A stretch of 64,000 nt of DNA, from NCBI RefSeq assembly GCF_001660705.2, contig NZ_LYBV02000034.1:1-64000 (forward strand), written 5' to 3'. A model generated the notes under the pieces. It did not search any database. It had not been told where the DNA came from and saw nothing but the letters and a program-made list of their open reading frames with translations. This document shows, in pieces, positions 26,230 to 37,926 of this stretch. The DNA is from Saccharicrinis aurantiacus. GTDB lineage: Bacteria > Bacteroidota > Bacteroidia > Bacteroidales > Marinilabiliaceae. Every line of letters starts with the position of its first letter. Position 1 is the stretch's first letter. The translations under genes and the position numbers were made by a program.

Positions 26230-27054
26230 TTATCTGTATTGTTTTTCAATATTATGAAGCTCAATTAATGGCTTCATAAACTCCTCAAGCTGATCTAAAG
26301 GATATTGACTTGCTGCATCGCATAAAGCTTTTGCAGGCTCAGGGTGTGCCTCAATGAAAATACCATCGATACCAGCAGCTACACCTGCACGTGCAATTGG
26401 CCCTAGATATTGACGTGTTCCACCATTCGGATCAGAACTAGGAATACCATATCTACGGATACAATGTGTAATATCAAAAATAACAGGATAACCTGTTTGA
26501 TTTAATTCATAAAAACTTCTTGGGTCAACAATTAAATCATTGTATCCAAAAGTATATCCACGCTCAGTAAGCATAATTTGGTTATTACCAAAACTTTCTA
26601 CCTTCTGAACTGGTTTTATCATGTTTTCAGGAGCTAAAAACTGGCCATGCTTAATGTTAATTGGCTTTTGTGTTTTTGCAGCCTCCGATACCAATGAAGT
26701 TTGCATACATAAATAAGCTGGTATCTGAATAACATCTAATACATCAGCAGCAGCTTTAATTTCTGTAGCTTGGTGAACATCGGAAATAACCGGTACATCA
26801 AATTCGTTTTTGATTTTATCCAAAGTTTTTAAACCTTCCTGCAAACCAGGACCATGGTAAAACTCAACTGAACTACGGTTATCTTTAATATATGATGATT
26901 TAAAAATGAAAGGAAGATTTAATCTTTCTGCCATTTCTTTTAACTTCTCAGCTGTTTTCATCATGATTGATTCATCCTCAACCACACATGGGCCTGAGAT
27001 TAAAAACAACTGATCTTTGCCAAAGCTTTGTTGGCCAATTTTAATATTTTTCAT
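26230..27054 (-). CDS. kdsA: Kdo-8-phosphate synthase KdsA
   Basis: The 274-residue aldolase condenses phosphoenolpyruvate with D-arabinose 5-phosphate. Family motifs include LISGPCVVEDE, the FKSSYIKDNRSS loop, KHGQFLAPENM and the FIEAHPEP segment. It is the first gene of the six-gene operon kdsA - aldolase/CBS - kdnA - kdnB - kdsB - phosphatase. Two TACTTTTG boxes lie upstream. Confidence 0.95.
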   Translation of the reverse strand: MKNIKIGQQSFGKDQLFLISGPCVVEDESIMMKTAEKLKEMAERLNLPFIFKSSYIKDNRSSVEFYHGPGLQEGLKTLDKIKNEFDVPVISDVHQATEIKAAADVLDVIQIPAYLCMQTSLVSEAAKTQKPINIKHGQFLAPENMIKPVQKVESFGNNQIMLTERGYTFGYNDLIVDPRSFYELNQTGYPVIFDITHCIRRYGIPSSDPNGGTRQYLGPIARAGVAAGIDGIFIEAHPEPAKALCDAASQYPLDQLEEFMKPLIELHNIEKQYR

Positions 27055-27130
27055 TTTTATAAATGAGATTTTTTAAAACTCCATTTCACTAGGTTTGTTT
27101 TATTCGAATTAAAACGCACCCATTAATCTG

Positions 27131-27138
27131 CAAAAGTA
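27131..27138 (-). promoter_or_regulatory. Promoter of the 8-amino-Kdo operon, proximal
   Basis: The minus strand reads TACTTTTG, a perfect TAnnTTTG box, 77 bp upstream of the kdsA start. No clear TTTG -33 box is seen. Confidence 0.5.
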
Positions 27139-27236
27139 CTAAAATGTTTAGTTAAAACATTGACCTTTACCCATAATCATTTATTATTGCGCAGTACTAT
27201 AGTGAACAATTTGTACTACTCACTATCGAAGCGGGG

Positions 27237-27244
27237 CAAAAGTA
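27237..27244 (-). promoter_or_regulatory. Promoter of the 8-amino-Kdo operon, distal
   Basis: A second minus-strand TACTTTTG stands 183 bp upstream of kdsA, followed by GCCCCGC. The rest of the divergent 27055-27426 region has only the plus-strand hrpB promoter. Confidence 0.45.
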
Positions 27245-27396
27245 AAAATTATTAGCCTAAAACATACCGATTTGGTAATTGCTTTTTATTTTCTCATTAC
27301 TAGACAATCATATTAATATTAATACGTATTTATTTTTTAATATTTTTTAGCGACTCGCACCATAGACTATTATCACAGAAACAAAATTAAGATTAC

Positions 27397-27404
27397 TACC
27401 TTTG
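27397..27404 (+). promoter_or_regulatory. Promoter of hrpB
   Basis: TACCTTTG matches TAnnTTTG and is followed by CGC. It lies 23 bp before the ATG at 27427, so the leader is short. Confidence 0.5.
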
Positions 27405-27426
27405 CGCTTTATAAAAAAAATTCTAA

Positions 27427-29895
27427 ATGTTTGATGTTTCTTCTGTTGATTTACCCGTTGTTGAAATTGTTGATGAGGTAAAAGATAATCTGCAAAATAA
27501 AAATGTACTTATTGTTAACGCACCTCCTGGAGGGGGCAAAAGCACATTACTTCCCTTGGCTTTAATGCACGAAGATTGGTTGGGTGATAAGAAAATTATC
27601 ATGCTTGAACCACGAAGATTGGCCGCTAAAACAATTGCTATGCGGATGGCCGATTTGTTAGGAGAATCTGTTGGAGAAAGCATAGGTTACAGAATTAGAT
27701 TTGAAAATAGAGTAAGCAAAAACACAAAAATAGAAGTTGTAACCGAAGGGATATTAACTCGAATGTTACAAAGCGATAATGCCCTTGAGGAAGTGGGCAT
27801 GGTTATTTTTGATGAGTTTCATGAACGCAGTTTATTTGCTGATGTAGCATTGGCTTTAACTAGAGAATGTCAGCAGGTATTGCGTGAAGATCTGCGCATC
27901 TTAATTATGTCGGCTACTTTGGATGTGCCCATGTTGGCCGAAAAACTAGATTCTAAGGTTGTTATAAGTCAAGGTCGCCAATATCCGGTTGAGATAAAGA
28001 ATATTGGTGATACAGACATTACCTTATTGCCTGAATCGGTGGCACAAGTTGTGGTTGATGCCATAAAAAATGACGAAGGAGATATATTGGTTTTTCTTCC
28101 TGGCGAAGGAGAAATAAGAAAGTGCGAAGGCATTCTGCGCAACACTTTAAGCAGAGACATACAAATTCATCCCCTTTTTGGGATGCTAAACCCGGGAAAG
28201 CAGTTTGCTGCAATTATGCCCGATAGGCAAGGCAGACGCAAAGTTGTGCTGGCCACTTCAATCGCAGAAACTAGTTTAACTATAGAAGGTGTTAAAGTTG
28301 TTGTAGATTGTGGCTTTGGACGAACCTTGCAATTTGATACAGCCACTGGTTTATCGCGATTGGTAACTGTTGAAATCACCAAAGATGCCGCTGACCAAAG
28401 AGCTGGAAGAGCCGGACGTTTGGGCCCAGGGAAGTGTTATCGCATGTGGAGCAAAGCAACGGATCTCCGCTTAAGAGCACATCGTATCCCTGAAATTCAG
28501 CAAGCCGATTTAACCTCGTTGGTTTTAGAAATGGCCGTATGGGGTGTTGATAATATTGAAGAATTAGTTTGGTTAACACCTCCTCCTGCCACAGCAGTTA
28601 AGCAGGCAAGCGAATTACTACATCAGCTCGAGGCTGTTGAGGATGGAGCGATAACAGCTCACGGAAAAGAAATTAACAAATTACCTTGCCACCCGCGCAT
28701 AGCGCATATGCTTTTAATGGCCGAAGATGAAGGACTTTCTAAATTAGCTACCGACATTGCAGCTTTACTTGAAGAGCGCGATCCGTTAGAGCGCGGAACA
28801 GGTATTGATATCAATTTGCGCATTGAAGCCTTACGTAAAAATAGAAAAGGCACTTTGAGTAATCGCAAATTGCAACGCATAGAAAAAGTAGCACAGCAAT
28901 ATCGGAAGATGCTAAAACTAGAGGCTGATAATTCTGCACCTGATGAATTTGAGACTGGCTTATTGTTGGTACACGCCTACCCAGAGCGTATTGCTTTTGC
29001 CAAACCTGGCAACAATGCTCAGTTTAAAATGGCCAATGGAGCCATTGCTGCTGCCGGACACAAAGATGAATTGGCACATGAACCATGGTTAGCAGTTGCG
29101 CATGTAAATATGCGCGATAACATGGGGAAGATATTTTTAGCATCGGCTTTAAATCCTAAGGATTTAGCTAGTATGGTTAAAGAAAAAGATTTGGTAGAAT
29201 GGGATACCAAACGAGGTGGTTTTAAGGCAGTGCGTAATACTTGTATTGGTCAGATTATTTTGCAAAGTAAACCTTTACAGGACTACGATAGATCACAAAA
29301 GGTAGATGCCATTGCAAAGGCCATATCTAAAGAAGGCGAACATTTATTAAACTTCACACCCGAAATTCAGCAATGGCAAAACAGAGTGATGAGTTTGCGT
29401 ATTTGGAACAAGGATAAAATCTGGCCAGATGTGAGTACTGAGCACTTAGTAAAAACCACGCATAAATGGTTGGCTCCGTATTTAGAGAATATTAAAAAGC
29501 CAGAGGATTTAAAAAAGATAAATTTAAAAGAGGTATTACAACATAACCTCGATTACAATTTACAACAAAAGCTTGATAAGTTAGCTCCTGAAACCATTAA
29601 AGTACCGACTGGATCGAACATAAGAATAAAATATGGAAGTAAAGGTGAAGCGCCTATTTTAGCTGTTCGCTTGCAAGAGGTATTTGGCTTACAACAAACG
29701 CCAATGGTTAATAATGGTAGTATAAGTATGTTGATGCATTTGTTATCGCCAGGATATAAACCCGTGCAGATAACTGGTGATTTGGCAAGCTTTTGGAGCA
29801 ATGCTTATTTTGAAGTAAAAAAGGAATTGAAGTCGCGCTACCCAAAGCATCATTGGCCTGATAATCCTTTAGAGGCAAAGCCTGTGAGAAAATAA
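27427..29895 (+). CDS. hrpB: ATP-dependent helicase HrpB
   Basis: The 822-residue DEAH/RHA-family helicase has Walker A PPGGGKST (residues 33-40), the DEFHERS box near residue 129, SATLD motif III and QRAGRAGRLGPG motif VI, then the HrpB C-terminal domain. The length matches the family. The cellular role of bacterial HrpB is not well established; RNA metabolism is presumed. It is convergent with the gene that ends at 29899, with only 3 bp between stop codons and no visible terminator. Confidence 0.93.
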   Translation: MFDVSSVDLPVVEIVDEVKDNLQNKNVLIVNAPPGGGKSTLLPLALMHEDWLGDKKIIMLEPRRLAAKTIAMRMADLLGESVGESIGYRIRFENRVSKNTKIEVVTEGILTRMLQSDNALEEVGMVIFDEFHERSLFADVALALTRECQQVLREDLRILIMSATLDVPMLAEKLDSKVVISQGRQYPVEIKNIGDTDITLLPESVAQVVVDAIKNDEGDILVFLPGEGEIRKCEGILRNTLSRDIQIHPLFGMLNPGKQFAAIMPDRQGRRKVVLATSIAETSLTIEGVKVVVDCGFGRTLQFDTATGLSRLVTVEITKDAADQRAGRAGRLGPGKCYRMWSKATDLRLRAHRIPEIQQADLTSLVLEMAVWGVDNIEELVWLTPPPATAVKQASELLHQLEAVEDGAITAHGKEINKLPCHPRIAHMLLMAEDEGLSKLATDIAALLEERDPLERGTGIDINLRIEALRKNRKGTLSNRKLQRIEKVAQQYRKMLKLEADNSAPDEFETGLLLVHAYPERIAFAKPGNNAQFKMANGAIAAAGHKDELAHEPWLAVAHVNMRDNMGKIFLASALNPKDLASMVKEKDLVEWDTKRGGFKAVRNTCIGQIILQSKPLQDYDRSQKVDAIAKAISKEGEHLLNFTPEIQQWQNRVMSLRIWNKDKIWPDVSTEHLVKTTHKWLAPYLENIKKPEDLKKINLKEVLQHNLDYNLQQKLDKLAPETIKVPTGSNIRIKYGSKGEAPILAVRLQEVFGLQQTPMVNNGSISMLMHLLSPGYKPVQITGDLASFWSNAYFEVKKELKSRYPKHHWPDNPLEAKPVRK

Positions 29896-29898
29896 AAC

Positions 29899-32800
29899 TT
29901 AGGCAAGTGGACGAATGCCCATAACCAAAATATCATCTACTTGCTCAACATCACCCATCCAATCTTCAAACTGTTTGTGTAAAATAGCCTTTTGATCATC
30001 AAAAGGAAGCCCATATATCGTTAATAACAAATGCCTAAATCGACGGTATTTAAATTTCTTACCTTCTTCGCCCCCAAACTGATCTGCATATCCATCAGAA
30101 AACAAATAAATAACATCCTTTTCCTTTAAGTCAATTTGATGACAAGTATATGCAATGCCAATTTCTTCAGGGTGACCAATTGGTATTCGATCTCCCTTAT
30201 AGGTAATAATTTCATCCTCTCTAACCAAGTACAACGGACTAATCGCTCCTGCAAAGGTAATCTGTTTTTTACTTTTGTTAATAACACATAGTGCGATATC
30301 CATACCATCATTTACTTGCATATCATCAGATTGACTATGCTTTTTAAAGGTATTGTTAACTTCTTTATTAAGAATATTCAGTATTTGATCAGGTGTACTA
30401 TCTGGATAAACATTTACAATATTTCGGAGCATATTATTGGCTATAATTGATAAGAAAGCCCCAGGAACACCATGTCCTGTACAATCAACAGAAGCAACAT
30501 AAATTAAATCATTTTCATTATGCAGCCAATAAAAGTCACCACTAACCACATCTTTTGGTCTATAATAGACAAACGAATCTTTTAACGAAGAAAGAAACTC
30601 TTTACGTGAAGGGAGAATAGATTCTTGAATACGCTTTGCATAATGAATACTATCTGTTAGGTGTTGATTCATTTGAGATAACACCTCTTTCTGAGCCTCT
30701 ACATTCTCCTTACCTACCGTTCTATTTTCTAGAGCTTTATACGCCCTTTTATATTTTCGTAACCTATAATTAATTACAATTTGAATTAAGAATACGAATG
30801 CGATTAAGTAAAAAGCATAGGCATAACTTGTTAACCAAATTGGCGATATCACCGTAATAGATAATTCAGTAGGCTCTTTACTCCAGACTAAATCATTGTT
30901 TGAACCACGAACTAAAAGTCTGTATTTCCCTGGCGGGATATTAGAAATATTAATTTCTCTTTTATCTGTTATTGGTCGCCAATCTTCATCAAAACCCTCG
31001 AGAAAAACTTGAAATTTATTCTTTGTAGGATTCGTAAACTCAAGAGCTGCAAGTTGTATAGACAATATTGATCCCCTCCTATATTTTATTGAAATCTCTT
31101 CATCAATATTATGATATTTTTCAACTCGCCTACCTTTATGATAAACATTAACAGATCCTACTCTAACTATTGGTTCGTGTTTATTAAACCTTAATGAATC
31201 AGGCTGAACGTAACAAAGTCCATTCATTCCCCCAAAGTAAATAGTCCCATCTTCTCCAGTAACAATTGCACCCTTATTAAATATATATCCCGGTAAACCT
31301 TCTGAAGTATCAAAATTCAAGATCTTTCCCTTAGCATCAAGCCTTGAAATACCTTTATTTGTAGTAAGCCAAAGGTTATCGTTTTTGTCAAACTCCATGG
31401 CCTTGATAAAATCATTAGACAAACCATCTTGCTCAAAGAAACTAACTACTGTACTATCTGATTTATTGTATTTAAGTAATCCTGAACTTGTACCAAACCA
31501 TATATTGTCATATTTGTCTTCGATAATCGATAGCACATAGGTATTATCTAATTCATTCGCATTAATATTACTCGGTACGATACGATTAAAGCGGCTCATA
31601 TCATCAGTATTATTAATATCTATATAATTAATGCCTTGACTGGTTCCAAGCCAGAGGATTTTATTGTCATCTTCATAAAGATCTATAATTTCATCACTAC
31701 ACAGGTTAGACTGACCAATTCTATCTGAAAAATAATTATATATATGCTCATTTTCATACTTATATAAGCCAAATTGAGTAGCAAACCAAATCGCTCCATT
31801 AGAATCCTCAAGGATATCATTCACTTGATTATCCTTTAAAAGAGATAATAATTTCTTATCATTTGTACTTAAAAAGTCGATAATGGAATTGCTTTTTCTG
31901 GAATAAATAAAGACCCCAACTTCAGTCCCTAACCAAATATTACCTAATGAATCCTCGTATATGGCAAGCACAACATCTTTATTTACCTCATTAAGTGCTT
32001 TATCAACAGCTATGTTATTAAATTCACCACTCAACAAATTAATTGTAGTAATACCCTTGCCTCCTGTACCTAACCACAACAAACCATCCCTGTCACTATA
32101 AATACTTTTAATATCATAATTACTAAGCTTCTTTAAACCATCACTTTTCTCACATAGACTTTTGAATTTTCTTTGTTTAAAATCAACTTTTATTAAGCCA
32201 TTTCTTGTTGTTCCTACCCATAACAAGCCCGAATTATCTTCAATAACAGAGGTAACTTCTAATCCACTGCATATTTCATTTGTCACATATGGATTTGAAT
32301 TATAAGAATACGAATACTTATCATGATCATAGTCAAGCAAATAAAGACCCGAATTTGTTCCAACCCACACATCATCATTAGACCTTTGGATTATTGCATT
32401 AACAATACTTTTTGGTCCTTCTGGTGTCTTAATCTTATAGCTATAAGATTCTCCATTGTCGGCAAATTTCAAATGATGCAAACCATTACCAGTGGCGATA
32501 ATAAAACTTTTATCTTTTAATTCTTTGAAGAATGTAGCGGTACTAAAGTCAAAATCTTCGTTGTCTACGATAGGAATTCTTTCATTTAAGAAACTTTCGC
32601 TAGTTAGATCAAACCTAAGAAGTCCACCCGGAGAGCCTATCCAGATGTTACTGTTATTATGAAAATGTAGTGATGATTTTAACTTACTAGAGCTAAACAG
32701 ATTATTCGAAGGTATATCATAGGATTCAATATTCTTTGTTGTAGTATTTAATGAGACCAAATAATTATCTGTTTTAAACCATATGATGGAATCTGATTGA

Positions 32801-33249
32801 TTACATAAGCCATAAATATTATTTTCGGGTATATATTTATCAAAGTTTACATATGAGTTAAACCTCTGAAAAGAACCTTTCTTACGGTTCCACATGTTAA
32901 GGCCGTTATTTAGTGTTCCAACCCATATATTACCATTCAAGTCTTCGGAAATACATCTTATGAAGTTACCTGATATAGACCGTTTGATATTTTTATTATT
33001 ACGAAACTTAGTAAACTGACGACCATTATACCTATTTAAACCATCGTTTGTACCTACCCAAATATAGCCCCTCGAATCTTGGCAAATATCAGTAATACTA
33101 TTACCCGATAACCCATCCTTAATTGTAAAAAAAGTACAATCTGGTTTCTCAACATTCACTCCTACTAATTTGCTCGTGAGGAGGATGAATAAGGATAATA
33201 AAAGGTACTTCTTTATAAGAAAAAAAATGGAGTGGATTCGATAATACAT
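29899..33249 (-). CDS. Beta-propeller receptor with Y_Y_Y domain and SpoIIE phosphatase output
   Basis: A signal-like hydrophobic N-terminus is followed by about 14 Reg_prop repeats (pattern D-x-x-G-x-IWVGT-x-x-GL), forming a large periplasmic propeller. Next come a Y_Y_Y domain (about residues 735-800) and a transmembrane segment (about 805-825). A short coiled coil carries the linker HYAKRIQESILPS, then a PP2C/SpoIIE-type phosphatase (DVVSGDFYWL, CTGHGVPGAF, FSDGYADQFGG). The architecture parallels Bacteroidota hybrid two-component sensors but with a Ser/Thr phosphatase as output. The ligand is unknown. The frame is open to 33288; 33249 is chosen because MYYRIHSIFFLIKKYLLL begins the signal. 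Confidence 0.88.
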   Translation of the reverse strand: MYYRIHSIFFLIKKYLLLSLFILLTSKLVGVNVEKPDCTFFTIKDGLSGNSITDICQDSRGYIWVGTNDGLNRYNGRQFTKFRNNKNIKRSISGNFIRCISEDLNGNIWVGTLNNGLNMWNRKKGSFQRFNSYVNFDKYIPENNIYGLCNQSDSIIWFKTDNYLVSLNTTTKNIESYDIPSNNLFSSSKLKSSLHFHNNSNIWIGSPGGLLRFDLTSESFLNERIPIVDNEDFDFSTATFFKELKDKSFIIATGNGLHHLKFADNGESYSYKIKTPEGPKSIVNAIIQRSNDDVWVGTNSGLYLLDYDHDKYSYSYNSNPYVTNEICSGLEVTSVIEDNSGLLWVGTTRNGLIKVDFKQRKFKSLCEKSDGLKKLSNYDIKSIYSDRDGLLWLGTGGKGITTINLLSGEFNNIAVDKALNEVNKDVVLAIYEDSLGNIWLGTEVGVFIYSRKSNSIIDFLSTNDKKLLSLLKDNQVNDILEDSNGAIWFATQFGLYKYENEHIYNYFSDRIGQSNLCSDEIIDLYEDDNKILWLGTSQGINYIDINNTDDMSRFNRIVPSNINANELDNTYVLSIIEDKYDNIWFGTSSGLLKYNKSDSTVVSFFEQDGLSNDFIKAMEFDKNDNLWLTTNKGISRLDAKGKILNFDTSEGLPGYIFNKGAIVTGEDGTIYFGGMNGLCYVQPDSLRFNKHEPIVRVGSVNVYHKGRRVEKYHNIDEEISIKYRRGSILSIQLAALEFTNPTKNKFQVFLEGFDEDWRPITDKREINISNIPPGKYRLLVRGSNNDLVWSKEPTELSITVISPIWLTSYAYAFYLIAFVFLIQIVINYRLRKYKRAYKALENRTVGKENVEAQKEVLSQMNQHLTDSIHYAKRIQESILPSRKEFLSSLKDSFVYYRPKDVVSGDFYWLHNENDLIYVASVDCTGHGVPGAFLSIIANNMLRNIVNVYPDSTPDQILNILNKEVNNTFKKHSQSDDMQVNDGMDIALCVINKSKKQITFAGAISPLYLVREDEIITYKGDRIPIGHPEEIGIAYTCHQIDLKEKDVIYLFSDGYADQFGGEEGKKFKYRRFRHLLLTIYGLPFDDQKAILHKQFEDWMGDVEQVDDILVMGIRPLA

Positions 33250-33375
33250 GTCGACTAAAATAATCATTTGTTTATCAAATACAATCACAAATAAAGAAAA
33301 CTAAACAAGTGAAGTATTATTAAAATAAGAAACTAAAAGTTCAACTTTTAAGAGTAAGACTTAAAAAAAGTTGCA

Positions 33376-33383
33376 CAAATATA
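33376..33383 (-). promoter_or_regulatory. Promoter of the propeller/SpoIIE receptor gene
   Basis: The minus strand reads TATATTTG followed by TGCAAC, a perfect TAnnTTTG box, about 130 bp before the chosen start codon. The remaining bases of 33289-33499 contain nothing else recognisable. Confidence 0.5.
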
Positions 33384-33499
33384 ATGTATTTTGTTAAACT
33401 AAACGTTAAAAATAGAATAATAAGATAAATCGTAAATACACTATATAAATAAGAATAGGTTAATTCGAATTGCAGCTATCGAAACGTAGCAAAATAAAA

Positions 33500-33527
33500 A
33501 GAGGTCACCATTATTTTGGTGACCTCT
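33500..33527 (-). terminator. Terminator of gltA
   Basis: AGAGGTCACCA (33500-33510) and TGGTGACCTCT (33517-33527) form a perfect 11-bp stem with a 6-nt loop. It is followed on the minus strand by TTTTTATTTTG. It begins 6 bp after the gltA stop codon. Confidence 0.92.
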
Positions 33528-33533
33528 ATATTA

Positions 33534-34841
33534 TTAATTCTTTACTTGATCTTCAAACCATTGTAGGTTTTGCGATTTTGGTCTCTCAATTGGCAAACCA
33601 TACAATCTATCCCATATTAACTGGGTCAATACTCCCAGCGAACGAGATACCCCAAATAGAACAGTATAAATACGATATTCATCAATACCAAAACTTGTTA
33701 GTAGAGAACCTGATATGGCATCGACATTAGGCCAAGGATTCTGAACTTTTCCTGTTGACTTTAATACTTCAGGAACTACATTATAAATTTTATTCGCAAG
33801 TTTTATATATGGTGTATCAGGTATATACTTATTGGCAAAGTCGAGTTGAACCTGAAACCTTGGATCTGTTTTACGTAAAACAGCATGGCCATAACCTGGT
33901 ATTACTTGTCCTTTAGCAATAGTTTCTTCAGCATACTTTTTAATTTGCTCTTCTGAAGGATCATCAGTTCCTATTTCTCTTTTTAACTTATTCAGCCAAT
34001 GCATCACATCTTGATTTGCCATTCCATGCAATGGACCAGCCAGACCATTCATTCCAGCAGCGAAACTATAGTAAGGATTTGAAAGTGCTGAACCTACTAG
34101 GTGAGTTGCATGAGCTGAAACATTCCCACCCTCATGATCAGAATGTATGACCATATATAAGCGCATCAACCTTTTGGCCTCCTCGCTACTATGACCCATC
34201 ATATGTGCAAGATTACCTGCCCAATCAAGACTAGGATCTGCAGCAATATGATTACCATTATGGAATACTCTTCTATATATATAAGCAGCAATAACAGGCA
34301 AGCGCGCAATCAAATCCATTACTCCTTCATACATTGGATCCCAATAATCCTTTTTATCCATGCCGGTTAAATGCGCCTTTCTAAACTGTGATTCTGTCGA
34401 CATCGCTAAAATTGCGTTATTAAACTGAATCATCGGGTGGGCGTCTATTGGTAGAGCTTCAATAACATTGAAAACATGAGATGGTATTGATTGAGCCCTT
34501 TGAGCCCACTGATTACTTACATATTTTACATCTTCATTTGTAGGGAGCTCTCCAGTTAACATCAAATAGAAAATCCCTTCAGGTAAAGGTTCTCCATCAT
34601 CATGCATACGCGGAAGTTTCTCTTTTAGTTCATTTATAGAATACCCTCTAAATCTAATTCCTTCTTCCGGATCAAGCTTTGAAGTACAAGTAAGTAGACC
34701 TACAATACCTTTCATTCCAGTTAAAACTTGGCCCATAGTAATCTCTTGAATCACTGTATCACCATGTTCCTTCACTAATTTACGTACGCTTTCAACCTCA
34801 GGAGTTGCAATATCTAATAACTTTTTCTTCAAATAATCCAT
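33534..34841 (-). CDS. gltA: Citrate synthase, mitochondrial-like type
   Basis: The 435-residue enzyme condenses oxaloacetate and acetyl-CoA. The catalytic segments are HSDHEGGNVSAH, PGYGHAVLRKTDPR and WPNVDAISG. These segments, and NGLAGPLHGMANQ, resemble the eukaryotic mitochondrial enzyme much more than the E. coli GltA type. The first 40 residues (MDYLKKKLLDIATPE) lack a targeting signal, as expected. It lies downstream of eno and is separated from it by a terminator, so the two are separate units. Confidence 0.94.
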   Translation of the reverse strand: MDYLKKKLLDIATPEVESVRKLVKEHGDTVIQEITMGQVLTGMKGIVGLLTCTSKLDPEEGIRFRGYSINELKEKLPRMHDDGEPLPEGIFYLMLTGELPTNEDVKYVSNQWAQRAQSIPSHVFNVIEALPIDAHPMIQFNNAILAMSTESQFRKAHLTGMDKKDYWDPMYEGVMDLIARLPVIAAYIYRRVFHNGNHIAADPSLDWAGNLAHMMGHSSEEAKRLMRLYMVIHSDHEGGNVSAHATHLVGSALSNPYYSFAAGMNGLAGPLHGMANQDVMHWLNKLKREIGTDDPSEEQIKKYAEETIAKGQVIPGYGHAVLRKTDPRFQVQLDFANKYIPDTPYIKLANKIYNVVPEVLKSTGKVQNPWPNVDAISGSLLTSFGIDEYRIYTVLFGVSRSLGVLTQLIWDRLYGLPIERPKSQNLQWFEDQVKN

Positions 34842-34941
34842 AGAATTTTTTTTGGTGCTATTATCTGGGTATTTATATAACCTTTATCACCACATTAAAC
34901 GCAAAAACATGACTTTTGTTCTGAAAAAAAGCAACAAAAAA

Positions 34942-34963
34942 AGGCCACTCTATTGAGTGGCCT
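34942..34963 (-). terminator. Terminator of eno
   Basis: AGGCCACTC (34942-34950) and GAGTGGCCT (34955-34963) form a stem with loop TATT. It is followed on the minus strand by TTTTTTTGTTGCTTTTTTTC, a textbook intrinsic terminator, 22 bp after the eno stop. Confidence 0.95.
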
Positions 34964-34985
34964 CCAAATTAGTTTAATGTACTAA

Positions 34986-36367
<1,382 letters not shown>

Positions 36368-36406
36368 ATATAATATTAAGAATTTAATAATCCACAGGAT
36401 ATATTA

Positions 36407-36919
36407 CTATTCTTTTGTAGTTTCATCAGCAGAAGTTTCTGTTGTTTCTTCTTTTGTATCTTCAACTACAGGAGCGTCAGTTGTAACAGTAGCTGCTTTT
36501 TTACTACGTCTACGACGTGTTTTCTTCTCAGCACCGCCTGATTTACCTTCTAACATGTTCTCATTGTAGTCAACTAACTCAATAATACACATTTCGGCAT
36601 TATCACCTAAACGATTTCCTAATTTTAAGATTCTGGTGTAACCACCTGGTCTCTCACCAACTTTTCCTGCTACTTCTCTAAATAGCTCAGAAACGGCATA
36701 TTTATCACCTAGGTGACTAAAAACGAGTCTACGTTGTGCTGTAGTATCTTCTTTAGATTTAGTGATAAGTGGCTCAACGTACATACGTAAAGCTTTTGCT
36801 TTAGCAACAGTAGTTTTAATTCTCTTATGCATGATAAGAGAAGACGCCATGTTTGCTAACATTGCTTTACGGTGAGCGCTCTTTCTACCTAAATGATTGA
36901 ACTTTTTTCTATGTCTCAT
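36407..36919 (-). CDS. rplQ: Ribosomal protein bL17
   Basis: The 170-residue protein has the usual L17 core in residues 1-120 ([20 protein letters not shown]). A lysine/arginine-rich segment ([12 protein letters not shown]) and an acidic, threonine-rich tail (about residues 145-170) follow. Tails of this kind occur in Bacteroidota L17 and make the protein longer than the E. coli form (127 residues). It is the last gene of the super-operon, 5 bp after rpoA. Confidence 0.97.
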   Translation of the reverse strand: MRHRKKFNHLGRKSAHRKAMLANMASSLIMHKRIKTTVAKAKALRMYVEPLITKSKEDTTAQRRLVFSHLGDKYAVSELFREVAGKVGERPGGYTRILKLGNRLGDNAEMCIIELVDYNENMLEGKSGGAEKKTRRRRSKKAATVTTDAPVVEDTKEETTETSADETTKE

Positions 36920-36924
36920 CGCAA

Positions 36925-37917
36925 TTATTCCTTGTCTAATTTGTACTTAGTAATATCCATACCGAAGCTTAAATTCATAACCTGTAAAAGGTCATCAAGC
37001 TCTGTAAGAGATTTCTTACCGAAGTTACGGAACTTTAATAGATCGTTACGTTGGAACTGTACAAGCTCTCCTAATGTTTCAACATCAGCAGCCTTTAAAC
37101 AGTTAAGTGCACGTACCGAAAGGTCCATGTCTACTAACTTCGTTTTTAATAGTTGACGCATATGAAGAACTTCTTCATCAAACTCTTCGTTACCAAATTT
37201 CTCGTCAGAATCAAGCGTTATACGCTCATCTGAGAATAACATAAAGTGGTAAATAAGAATTTTAGCAGCTTCTTTTAATGCATCTTTTGGATGGATAGAA
37301 CCGTCTGTTTCTATTTCAATAACTAATTTTTCGTAATCAGTCTTTTGCTCAACACGATAGTTTTCAATCGCATATTTTACATTACGGACTGGAGTGTATA
37401 TAGAGTCTATCGCAATAACACCTAGTTCTGAATCTACTAAACGATTTTCTTCTGATGGTACATATCCTCTACCTTTATTGATAGTGATTTCCATTTTGAA
37501 GTCAACGTCAGTATTCATCTTGCAGATTACAAGCTCTGGATTTAATACTTCAAATCCAGTCATGAAGTTATTTAACTCACCTGCTTTTAACTCATCCTTC
37601 CCCGAGATACTAATAGTTACTTTTTCACTATCAACATCTTCTACAATTTGTTTAAATCTAACTTGCTTAAGGTTAAGAATAATGTCGGCAGCATCGTTAA
37701 TTACTCCAGGAATTGTTGAAAATTCATGATCAACTCCTTCGATCTTAACAGATGTAATTGCGAAACCTTCTAATGAGGATAACAATATTCTTCTTAAGGC
37801 GTTTCCAACGGTAATACCATATCCTGGTTCTAGCGGACGAAATTCGAAGCGACCGAATTGATTGTCCGCTTCAAGCATGATTACTTTATCAGGTTTCTGG
37901 AATGCTAATATGGCCAT
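36925..37917 (-). CDS. rpoA: RNA polymerase alpha subunit
   Basis: The 330-residue alpha subunit has an N-terminal assembly domain ([23 protein letters not shown]) and the C-terminal helix-hairpin-helix domain ([19 protein letters not shown]). It follows rpsD after 9 bp, the usual order of the alpha operon. Confidence 0.98.
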   Translation of the reverse strand: MAILAFQKPDKVIMLEADNQFGRFEFRPLEPGYGITVGNALRRILLSSLEGFAITSVKIEGVDHEFSTIPGVINDAADIILNLKQVRFKQIVEDVDSEKVTISISGKDELKAGELNNFMTGFEVLNPELVICKMNTDVDFKMEITINKGRGYVPSEENRLVDSELGVIAIDSIYTPVRNVKYAIENYRVEQKTDYEKLVIEIETDGSIHPKDALKEAAKILIYHFMLFSDERITLDSDEKFGNEEFDEEVLHMRQLLKTKLVDMDLSVRALNCLKAADVETLGELVQFQRNDLLKFRNFGKKSLTELDDLLQVMNLSFGMDITKYKLDKE

Positions 37918-37926
37918 AAGAATTAA

